Assembly: GCA_006937955.1 (NCBI GenBank)
Contig: SSNP01000136.1
Location: 658,235-722,234, forward strand
Origin: Pachypanchax playfairii
Taxonomy: Eukaryota; Chordata; Actinopteri; Cyprinodontiformes; Aplocheilidae
Direction of reading: 5' to 3'
DNA length: 64,000 bases
The translations under genes and the position numbers were made by a program. Within the stretch, counting starts at the first letter, position 1, and every line of letters starts with the position of its first letter. Shown here piece by piece: positions 40,260 to 51,200 of this stretch. The notes under the pieces were generated by a model. That model was not told the DNA's origin, did not search any database, and saw only the letters and a list, made by a program, of their open reading frames with translations.

Positions 40260-43200
40260 ATGGGGACTGCGTTCGCCATTCTGCTGGTTTTTGTTGGATG
40301 TTGTAGCAACGTGGTGTTTCTGGAGCTGCTCGTGAGGTCAGTGACAAACTTGAACTGATTGAGGACTTTACAAGGTTTTATTTAATGTAGCTGATTTATG
40401 ATCGAAACATAATGTCTGGAGTTATTAATTCTGTTGTGTTTTTAACGTGTTTAGTGCAATCGGACATCTCAGTCAGTTTCACTACATATTCTGAATCATT
40501 TTTTTAATCTCTGAAGTAAAAATCGAAATTGTGCTTCAGAAAACCTTTTTTTATATTTAAACATATGTTGTATAAAGTGATAGGTTTTATTTCTATATCT
40601 TTTTCTTTATAACATTTTGAGCAATACTTTGCAAAAACAAAACAAAAAACTCTTTAAAGGGAAGACTCTCTGTTAATTACCTCTGTTAAATTCTCACCTG
40701 TGGGTCTTTATTTTTCAGAGAGTTCCCAGGATGTGGCAACATTGTCACCTTTGCTCAGTTTGTCTTTATTGCCTTAGAAGGATTTGTGTTTGAAACAAAC
40801 TTTGGGAGGAAAAAACCAGCAATCCCTATCAGGTGGGTGTGTGTGTGGGGGGGGGGGGCTGGAGGCTGGATTAAAGATGGAGAGCTGATATAACAGCAAA
40901 GTCTCCGTTCTTTCTTTTTTCCCAGTAACTATGTAATCATGGTGACCATGTTCTTCACTGTCAGTGTGATCAATAACTATGCTCTGAACTTTAACATCGC
41001 CATGCCGTTACACATGATCTTCAGATCGGTGAGTGTTTCGTCTTCCTCTCATTGTCTGTTACACTACTCACACAAAGTTAAGGATATTCAGCTTTCGTGT
41101 GAAACCTGTGGAGAACATTGCAGTGTTATATCATGAAAGTAGGACATTTAAGTAGAAGCCTGCTGTGATGATTTCCTCATCTCAAACAATTTATTGAAAC
41201 AAAGACCTCAGGCCAGCAACAGTGGTGAGTTTATCACAACAAAGAAGGTTAATGTCTCAGTAACTTCTCACCTTGACTTTCAGCATCAATTACAGCTTGA
41301 CAACAACATCTCATGCTGTTCACAAGTCGACTTATTGTCTGTTGAGGCATCCCAGTCTTCTTGAAGGGAGGCCCTCAGTTCATTGACGTTTTGAGGTTCG
41401 GAGGTATGAACCTCTACATGGAGACTCTGATGATCCCTGAGGTTTTCTATGGGATTCAGGTTGTCACTGTAACATCACAACGTGTTGGGGTTGAATAAAC
41501 ACACCTGTCTACACTGTAACACCACCAAAGACCTCTCCAATTGATCACAGTGGCTGATGCATAGCACTCGCCTTGATGTCTCCAACATCATTGTCGGCCA
41601 TCATTTCTGCTCAGTGTGAATCAACAGCCCTGAGGAACACTGGTCTCTCGTCCAGTGTAAATGCTTCCTGGTCCATGCAAGATGAGGACGTCTGTGCCTG
41701 GTGGTGTGGTCATATACTATCGCAGGTTGTCTAGCCATACTGTTGTAAATAGTTTTGAATCACAAAACACTTGGTGTCTCCCAACTCCCTTAAACAGGCC
41801 TGGAGTTGAGAGACATTCATCATTCTGTTCTGCAGGCCACTTTGTAATGAAGCATCATCAGTGTGGGACGTGGACAAAGGACGTCCACTTCTGTCTTTCT
41901 GCGACTCCCTCAGTCTCTGTTTCAACCTGTTGATGACACTCTGTGACACTCTAAGCTCAGTGACCACTTCTGTCTGAGAACATCCTGCTTGAAGTACTGA
42001 GGTTTGAGGTCCTGATGATCAGCTGTTAGATGTGGCTTCTGTGTCAGAATGTGAACAGCATGATGATGGAGGCTGTTTAAATACCAATTCTGATTGAACC
42101 AAGAAATGTACTGGTAGATTCATTGACTTGTTGTGAATTTAGTAATTAAGCTCCATTTTAGAAAACAACAAGTTGTGTTAAAAGTACTGAAATATTAAAC
42201 AGCTGGACATGTGGATTCAGAAGTTTAGGAAAGTTCCCATTAAGTTCACCTGTAAAGATCAGAGTGTATTTTAGGTTCCTCCTCAAATGTACTCAAATTT
42301 CACCTGAAAGCCGATTATCTTTAACTTTTGTGAGAAGTGTGTCGTCTGTCACCTGTGGCTGAACTGTTGTGTCAACAGGGATCACTGATTGCCAACATGG
42401 TCCTTGGAATAATCATCTTAAAGAAGAGGTAATACTTCCTCTTCAGCTCACATGAATGTAAAGTCTGTCCAAACAAGTTGATTTCATCTCAGCCTCTCTA
42501 ATTGCAGGTACTCAGCCAGCAAATATTTGTCCATAGCTTTAGTTTCTGCTGGAATCTTCATCTGCACCATCATGTCTGCCAAGCAAGTGGTGAGTCTTCT
42601 GTGGGAGGAGTTCTCTGTAGTTTGATGAAACATCATTTTAACTGTGTTGATGATGATGCTGATACGTTTCAGCATGACGTGTCCAGTGATGGATCAGAGG
42701 AGCACGGCTTCTATGCCTTTATGCGCTGGCTCATTGGTGAGTTTGAGTTTTGCCTGGATGAAACTTGTTGAATTCAGTTTATTGTGGCTTGTTTGATGGT
42801 GTTTGGTTCATTCAGGAATTGCCATGTTGACCTTTGCTCTCCTGATGTCGGCAAGGATGGGAATCTTCCAGGAGACGCTCTACAAGAAATATGGGAAACA
42901 CTCTAAAGAGGCTCTCTTCTATAATGTCAGTTTTAACTCTGTCCCAAACACAGAATATTTTAAAAAATATTTAATGATGGAAACTGATCTAATTGGGAAT
43001 GTTTTTATAATGTTGCACTTTAAACGTCTGATGAACTTGTTGGACTCTGTTGGTATATTTTCAGCACTTCCTGCCTCTGCCGGGCTTCCTGCTTCTCTCC
43101 ACAGACATCTACAATCACTGTATCCTCTTCAACCAGAGCAGTACGTTCAAATCAGATCATTCCCACTCACAAACATACATTCAGGAATGCTTGTGTTATT

Positions 43201-44116
43201 TATCACAAGGTGAAATGTTCTCCTTCACAGCTCCTGTTCCCGTTCCATTGATTGGGCAGAGCATGCCAATAATGTGGATCTACTTGCTAATGAATGTCAT
43301 CACACAGTATCCTTAAAAAAGTTATTGTTTTGTTTTTCTCTCTGTTTGCAGTCTAATAACCTAAACTTAGAAGTGACTGTTAAAAGGTCCTTTCAAGTTA
43401 TTCAACAAAACCTGTCTTTTGAAAACACAAACTATTTTTATTATGACCTGAAAGTGAGGATAATTAATATATATAATTTTTTTTTTTTTTAGTTTTCAGA
43501 TTTTCAGACTGATAGGACATGGTTTGCACTGCACTCGCTGTGGGAGTTAAGTTCAAAACAGAAAACAGAGCGAGCAGCAGTTTATTGGCGCTTAGAGAGT
43601 TTAGGCTCTTTCAGAAGCACGTGTGCAACAACTGCCTCCATGTTTATCTTATAAAATGCAGAGAGCAACATAACCTTCTGATTGGCTGCACCATGGTGAC
43701 GTCACAGAGTGCTGATACTTAGAGAGTTTATTCTGCAGATGTTTAAAAATGCAAAGAAATTGTTAAGGTTTTGAGACATTTTTTAAAGGCTGTTTGTAAT
43801 TTGGGACCAACAGTCGGAGGCCTAGTGAGATACTTATTAGAGTCATTTTGCAGACCTTAACCACTTCTTTAGGTACGTTTGCATCCGTGGGGTTTTCATC
43901 CTGACCACAGAGTGCACTTCACTGACCGTCACTCTGGTGGTGACACTCCGAAAGTTCCTCAGTCTCATCTTCTCCATCATTTATTTCCAAAACCCCTTCA
44001 CCACCTGGCACTGGGTGGGCACGGCCGTGGTGTTTGTGGGCACTCTGCTGTATACGGAGGTGTGGAGCAGCGTGAGTGCAGCTCTGAAGGGCAACAAGCA
44101 GAAGAAGACGGAGTGA
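40260..44116 (+). CDS. slc35b4: nucleotide-sugar transporter SLC35B4
   Basis: Multi-pass Golgi/ER antiporter importing UDP-xylose and UDP-N-acetylglucosamine. Ten exons join in frame to 331 aa, the human length: 40260-40336, 40719-40832, 40926-41028, 42379-42428, 42508-42589, 42673-42736, 42816-42925, 43065-43140, 43231-43306, 43873-44116. Family landmarks: N-terminal MGTAFAILLVFVGCCSNVVF, REFPGCGNIVTFAQF, SNYVIMVTMFFTVSVINNYA, FRSGSLIANMVLGIIILKKR, LTVTLVVTLRKFLSLIFS and FQNPFTTWHWVGT. It ends in a lysine-rich tail (KGNKQKKTE), a possible ER-retrieval-like signal. Intron 9 (43307-43872) has U12-type splice signals: donor GTATCCTTA and branch CCTTAAC at 43855-43861. Intron 3 carries a decayed Tc1/mariner element. 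Confidence 0.96.
41061..42340 (-). mobile_element. decayed Tc1/mariner element in slc35b4 intron 3
   Basis: Imperfect terminal inverted repeats: left ACTCACACAAAGTTAAGGAT and, at the right end, its degenerate complement ending TTTAACTTTTGTGAGAAGTG. Length about 1.28 kb is typical for Tc1/mariner. A minus-strand frame (41967-41731) shows a helix-turn-helix (ELRVSQSVINRLKQR) followed by SGRPLSTSHTDDASL, matching the [G-R-P-x-x-T-x-x-x-D] linker of Tc1-type transposases. Stops and frameshifts break the rest. The TA target duplication is not preserved on the right. Confidence 0.75.
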
Positions 44117-44987
44117 TGTAACAGAGAGAAAGTCTGCTTCAGAGTTGGACTTAAACTGTTTTTAATTCTGTGGTTTTTATAGAGTCTCAGTTTATTTTCT
44201 GTTTTCATACTTGATCAAACCTCCAGATATACAAACATGAAACAGTTTACAGGAGGAAGGTGCTGATAACATTTAACTTTTATCTGTCAGCAGAGTTAAT
44301 GAAAAGACCAGCAAACAGAATAATTTGTAGCATTTTTGTTATTTTAAGTACATTCACCCTTTGATTGGGCAATTGTTTTTTGACATATTTGTACAATATG
44401 GGCTTTTTCCTACAAGGCACAACACTAATTCTAGTGGAGTGGTATAACTTGCTGTAGCTACTGCACATGTTAAAACTAAACATGTGTTGCAGTTCTCAGA
44501 TTTCAGTCATTCCTGGATCTGAGCTAATCCAGGTGCAGGTGAGATTTATTTTTCATTCCTCAGAAATCCACTTCAGAAGATCTGAACAGTCCCTTTAAAG
44601 TTGCAGTTTCTCAACCAACCTTTGATTTATGAGTTAAAGCTCAGAGCCTGAGCTGGAAAACGTCATGTCACTCACACTGAACCAAAACCATGATTCCACC
44701 ATGAAAAACAAGTTATATTTTAGTTTGGGTGTTTTCGTTTTATTGCCAGGCAAAAAAAGAAAAACTTGTCACTCCTACTTTTCTTTAATACTTGTACCTC
44801 AGTAGCATTAATTCACAGATGGTGCAGTTAATTTTTCTTTGTGATGGTATTTAGATATTCATTTTAGAAAGTTGTCAGATCTTTCGCTCCATGTTTATTG
44901 ACTGAATATACATTTAGTATGTTTTGCTGTAGCTGTTGTCTCAGGTGTGTTGCACCAATTTCTGTCAACAATCAATCTCCACACTCC

Positions 44988-44993
44988 AATAAA
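44988..44993 (+). terminator. slc35b4 polyadenylation signal candidate
   Basis: AATAAA about 870 bp after the slc35b4 stop and about 140 bp before the CCAAT boxes of the next gene. Confidence 0.5.
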
Positions 44994-45125
44994 AACAGAC
45001 TTCTAGTAGTTTATTACACGTCTATGTTTGTATCAGTCGTTATTAGAGAAGCAGAATGTTGAATTCGTGTCTCACACCGGGACACTTTGTTCTCTTACGG
45101 TCCATTAAATGTTACATGCGTCGGA

Positions 45126-45160
45126 CCAATCAGCAGAGGCGTATTTTAGCACTGTCCAAT
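45126..45160 (+). promoter_or_regulatory. two CCAAT boxes upstream of chchd3
   Basis: CCAAT at 45126-45130 and 45156-45160, 30 bp apart and 130-160 bp before the start codon, the NF-Y-like arrangement also seen at tmpo. No TATA box. Confidence 0.5.
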
Positions 45161-45287
45161 GGCAGCAGCTGTTACTGACACTCAGAGGGAGCTGCAGCTG
45201 TCAATCGATTTCTGTCCGAGTTCTTCTACTCGGTGGATGAAATCATTACCGTGCAGACAGAAAGCGTGTGTCCAGCAACGGGACTGG

Positions 45288-48200
45288 ATGGGGGGAAACA
45301 TTCCGAGTCGCTTTTCCGATGAGGAAGAAGGCGGAGGAATAACTTTTCTCAAGGGCATTCGTGTGAGTAAATATATAAATATGTATTTTGTTTTGTATTT
45401 GAAAGCGACATGATTGTGCGCTGGATCGTGTCCTTCTATAAAACACCGTGTTTGTTGTGCGACCCGCTCCTGAGATAAATTTAGATTGTTGTCACTTATT
45501 GGAAATGAAATATGCAAGTTTATTTAACATCATCTTCAGTTCAGCATTCTAAGATTGAAATAATAGTATATAATTGTATCTTTTTTAGTTTAATGAAAGT
45601 CATCAGTTTTCTATTTCTCTTTTTAAAACAGTACAGTTATTCTTCCGGTTCATTCAAAGCTTTAAATAATTAGATGATCATAATTTTTATGAAAAAACCT
45701 TCAATATTTCCATGGAAACTTTGACTTAAGGATCTTGTTTTATTGACAAGTTTTTAAATGAAATAAACCCAAATTACTTAAGTAAAGATGGTTTAACTGA
45801 TTGTTTTATGAAACATCTCTGAACCACAAACCTGTTTGAAACAAAAATAAACAATAATCCAATGCACTAGAATTAATGGTCACTGTGTCCAGTAGGAGGC
45901 GCTCCTAACACTGACTGGATTTACTTTTTTTACTCAGCTGTCAGACAGAGTCATCAACAGGATGAAGCACTCCTCAACAGTCAACAGTTCTCACAGCCCA
46001 CCTGAACCACAGACACCAGTGACCATGCCGGTTCCAGTTCCTCTTCTTCTTCCTCAGTCCACTCCTCCTCAGGAAGCTAGACCCACAGCACCATCAGTGG
46101 AATGTGTTCCTCCAGTGAAACTCATCCTCCCACCTCCAGTCAAGTTTCACTCCCTTCCTCCAGCTTCAGTGGAGTCTGCAGGACCAAACACTCCTCTAAG
46201 CGTTACGCCACCTTCTCCTCAGGTTGAACCACCTGTGATGCCTGAATCTGTTATCCCACCTCCTGAGGTCAAGTCAGAAGTCCTACCTCCAGCTAAATCC
46301 ATTATCCCACCTTATGTTGAACCAGAGACATCAACTACACCTCAGACATTAGAACAAACCAAAAGTCCCGTTGTCCTTCTCCCAGCTATGGAGTCCTCTC
46401 GTTCATCTACTACCTGTGAACTTGGGAAACCAGCTGTTTCTCTTGAACCTGCTGCCTCTTCATCATTTTCACCTGCTGAAACATTTCAGCTTCCTCCAGC
46501 AGTTGAACCAGTAATCTCATCCTCCCCAGTTTGTTCTGCCCCAGCTGAAGCTTCAGCTTTCCCTTCAGAAACAGAACCAACTCTCACTCAATCTGAAGTT
46601 TCTTCTTCTGTAGCTGAAGAAGTGCCACCAACTACTGATGTGACATCACCTCCTCCTGCAGACCCCCCTGCAGCTCTGAGTCTTACTCTAGATCCACTTT
46701 TGGACAAAGCTTCATCCCAGTGTCAGTGTGAGAACCTGTCTGTCATTCCCACTGATGCTCCTGTAAATAATGCAGCTCCAGTAGATAAAGAGCCCGACAC
46801 GACTACGTTTTTACCTCCTGCTGATGAAGATGAAGCATGTGTTTTTAACACACCACCACCACCTGCGACAGGTTAGGTTCTATCTGTGACATATTTCAGT
46901 TCTCCCGTTTAATGAGATCGCTGATACGGATGCTGTAAATTGCACAACTGAAATCAGACCTAGAACAAATCGTTAAAATTATAAAATCAGATGTACAATG
47001 TTTAGAAGAACACTCTCCAAGGCCTTGGTTCTCAAACTGTGATACATGCACCATAACATATTTTCAAAAATCTTTAGCTAAATAACTTTTACCACTTTAA
47101 GCTACTGTTATGAAATTTGTCTAAGTGGATACTTACCGAAAAACATGTTCAGCTTCATATTAGACACTCTGTACGCCTCTGGTTCCCCATATTACATTTA
47201 ATAACTTCACTGCACTGGATCGCAGGCGTGACGGTGTTCTGATGATTTATGCTGCCCTGATGAAAAATGCTGCCATAGTGCGAATTGACAATTTATTTCA
47301 TAACGAGATGTAATTGGAAGTTTATACAGTATTCTTGTTTATAGTGAGTGGGACCTGTTAATTATTTAAACATATTTTTAGGATCATTCCCTGATATTTT
47401 CTATATAAAAACCCTCTGGGTCCTTATTGGCCATTGTTGGGTCAACAACATTTATAGTGTAGTATAGTATCGTTATACTGTGACTTTTGCGTCCAAATTA
47501 GCAATCTTGTTTCAAAATTGAAACAACTTGAAAGATGCCCAAAGATGCATTTGACTTTATTTTGAAAACCTCCAATTCAAACTGTTGTAGATCAACATGC
47601 TAATGGCTACTCAAGCAGTGCCAGGCAATAAAAAGTGCAAAATGGCGATGAAATTTCATTCATGTTAAGCAGTACTGAATAACCTCTCCGCAGCTGTATC
47701 TCAGACAGCTGTTGCTCGAACTGGTGTTCTGCAGAAATATGCTACCTGTTGAGATGTGCTACACATGTGCCATTCCACAGTCTTGACTTCAATAAACAGA
47801 TTTATCATTTATTTTTGTTTCTATATTTTTCCATAAATATATTTTACCTATCAAATAAATTCTCCCAGGACAGGAACACTACATATGATGTTATTTTTAC
47901 TTTCTTTGCATTGTCAGAGCGACAGGCAAATGTTTGAACACACCCAGAGGAGAAGGACCCTCTTCAGGGCAGCATAAATCGTCAGAACACCACTTCCAGT
48001 TGCCACCCAAATTACGGAGGTTATTTAGTACATTGCAAAGCCATCTGAGGCGTCCAGAGTGTCTAATATGAAGATGAACATGTTTTTCAGTAAGTTCAAG
48101 TTTATTTATATAGCGCATTTAAGAAACGGCATGAGAGCCGACCAAAGCGCTGAACAAAGCACAAGATAAAATAAACGAGTGGGCTAAAAATAGAATTAAA

Positions 48201-51200
48201 AAACAATTAAAAACAGTTAAAAGAACAGCAACTCAGATGGGGAGAATAAAGAGGATTATCCTGAATTGAAAGCCTGTGAATAAAAATGGGTTTTTAGCTG
48301 AGACTTAAAAAGTGGAAGAGAGGAGGAAAGTCTAATGTGAAGGGGAGGAGATTCCAGAGCTTCGGTGCACAGATGGAAAAGGCCCGCTCACTGCGGGACT
48401 TACAGCGGTAGCTAGGGACACACAGAAGATGCTGGTCAGCTGATCTGAGGGATCTCGTGGGGACATAAGAGTGGATGAGATCAGACAAATGGTCAGGCGC
48501 CAAGTTGTTGAGGGACTTGAACACAAAAACCAGGATCTTGAATTTTATACGAAGGTGAATGGGGAGCCAGTGAAGCTGTGATCTCTCCGCCTGGTGCCAG
48601 TCAGGAAGCTAGCTGCTGCATTTTGTACCAGTTGGAGGCGGGCGATGGTAGCAGAGGAAATGCCATTTAATATAGAGTTTGAGTAGTCCAGACGGGATGT
48701 AATAAAGGCATGAACTACTGAGTGAAGATGGTGTCTTTTCAGAATGGGCTTTACTTTGGCGAGGCGCCTCAGGTGGAAGAAACAAGTCTTCACTACTTGG
48801 TTGACATGGGTGTCCATTTTTAAGTGGGGGTCCATCTTGACCCCTAGGTTTGAAACACAGGTCTTTAGCCCCGACGAGATGATGGGAGGGAGAGGGGCCA
48901 ATTGTGGGCTTAGAGAGGTTATAGGGTTGAACATAATGGCTTCTGTCTTAGAGTCATTCAACAGAAGGAAATTTGCCGACAACCAGGTCCTCACATCACA
49001 GAGACAGTCAGTGAGGGGCTGTAGAGAGTCATTAGGCTTTACAGAGACATATAATTGACAGTCATCAGCGTAAAGGTGATAATCAATGTGGTGCTTCCTG
49101 AAAATGTCGCCTAAAGGCAAAATATACACGTTAAATAAGAGAGGGCCAAGAATCGAGCCCTGGGGTACACCACAGGTGAGGGCTGATGAGGGAGATGCCG
49201 CAGTGCCCATCATAACATTAAAACTGCATGCAGAAAAGTAGGACCTGAACCACTCTAATGTTATCCCCTGGAAGCCAATCAGGCAGTTCAGTCGAGTCAA
49301 CAAAATGTCATGATCGACAGTGTCGAAGGCAGCAAAGAGATCAAGCAACACCAACAGAATATTAGAGCCAGAATCTAGGGTGAGGAAGATGTCATTAAAA
49401 ACATGGAGGTGAGCAGACTCAGTGCTATGTAAGGATCGAAAGCCTGACTGGAATGGGTCCATTAAACAGTGATCATTGAGATGGGAGATATTTTGGTTAA
49501 AAACAGCACGTTCCAACAGTTTAGATAAAAAAGGGAGCTTAGAAATTGGTCGAAAATTAGCCATTACAGAAGTGTCGAGACCAGGCTTCTTCAAAACCGG
49601 TTGAACTACAGCATGTTTAAAGGTATGAGGTACAACTCCAGTGGATAAGCAATTATTAACAATGTTTAGTACAAGATGGCCAGTAACTGAAAAGGTCTCC
49701 TTAAAGAAGCGTGGGGAAACAGGATCAACAGGGGAGCCTGACGGCTTCAAAACAGACAGGATTTTCCACAGAGAAGACAGGGAAAGTTGTTCAAAATGGT
49801 AAAAAAAAACTGAGGCCGGGAAGGCTCAGCAAAACGTGTCAGAGGGGGGGGGGGGGGGGGNNNNNNNNNNGGGGGGGGGGGGGGGGGGGGGGGGGGGATC
49901 TGGTTCCTGATACTGGCAATCTTTTCAAGGAAAAAGTTCAGAAATAGAGTGCATTGAACATCATCAGAGGTAGTGGGGAGGTGCTGATTACTGGTTGAGA
50001 GAACAGCATTAAGTGCCTGGTACAGAACGCGGCGGTTACCAAGAGAAGCTGTTATAATACTGGAAAAAAATGTATTTCGAGCGTCTCTAACTGCTTTCTG
50101 GTATCGAGCCCAGGTATCCTTCATTAATTGGTAGGAAATCTGGAGTTTGTCCTTTTTCCAACGGCATTCAGCCTTCCTGCAATCACTCCTGAGAGTTCTA
50201 GTGATTGAACAGAGCCACAGATCAGACCGAACCTTACATTAATTAACTACTGAGGCATTAGATTGATCAAGGCAAAACAAAGCTGGAAAATGATCAGAAA
50301 TATGAACATCATCAACATACAGGTCAGAGATATTCAGTTCATGAGAAAGCACCAGGTCCAGGATATGGGAGCGTTCATTCGTCGGCCCACTAACCAGCTG
50401 AGCCAGGCCATAGGAGTCAATCAGAAAAAGTCACCCACAAGGGGCTTGTCAGGACAACAGATGTGAATATTAAAGTCACCTAAGATGAGCACATGATCGT
50501 AACGTGAAAAAATGACAGATAAAATGTCAGAAAACTGAGTTATAAAATCTCTGTTGTATTTGGGAGGGCGATACAGCAAAACGCAGAGGACAGGAGGTGA
50601 AGAGCATAGTTCACAAGCAGTCATCTCAAAGCTAGTAAAACTGACAGGGAGGGTGATGGGCTTACAGATAACGTTCCGTTTGAAGATGGTCAGAAGACCA
50701 CCCCAACGGCCAGTTATTCTTGGAGCGTTAAAGTAGAAACAGTCAGCAGGCACAGTTTCAACAATGGTAGCAAAATCACCAAGAGTAATCCAAGATTCCG
50801 TTATAAAAAGGAGGTCCAGGTGATTGTGGATGAAATAGTCCTTAATAATGAAAGATTTATTGCGAACAGAACGAGAGTTCAACAGAGCAAACCTGTATGG
50901 CGGCACCAGATCCACCCTTGGTGCATGGGAGCTGGAGAAGCGGATCAGGTCCTGGAGATTTGAAAAATCTACGCCTCGTCGGCACCTGCAAGAGAGCAGA
51001 GAAAGGCGAGGTGAGGACTCAGATCCGCCAGAGCCAGAAGCAAAAAGGGGCCGATGGTCGATATAGTCCAGGTAGCACCTCATAGAGCGGCAGCGAGCCA
51101 GCCTGCCAGGTCGAGACTTTTTGAACTCCGGGGATCGCGCCAAGGCCACGCGAACACGAGCCAGGTTGCCACTACGATTGCCACGTCGGCGGCGGCGCTT

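Noticed and set aside
49711..50124. Glycine-rich and proline-rich proteins
   Set aside because: They read through a G run with an N gap, an assembly artefact within a LINE.
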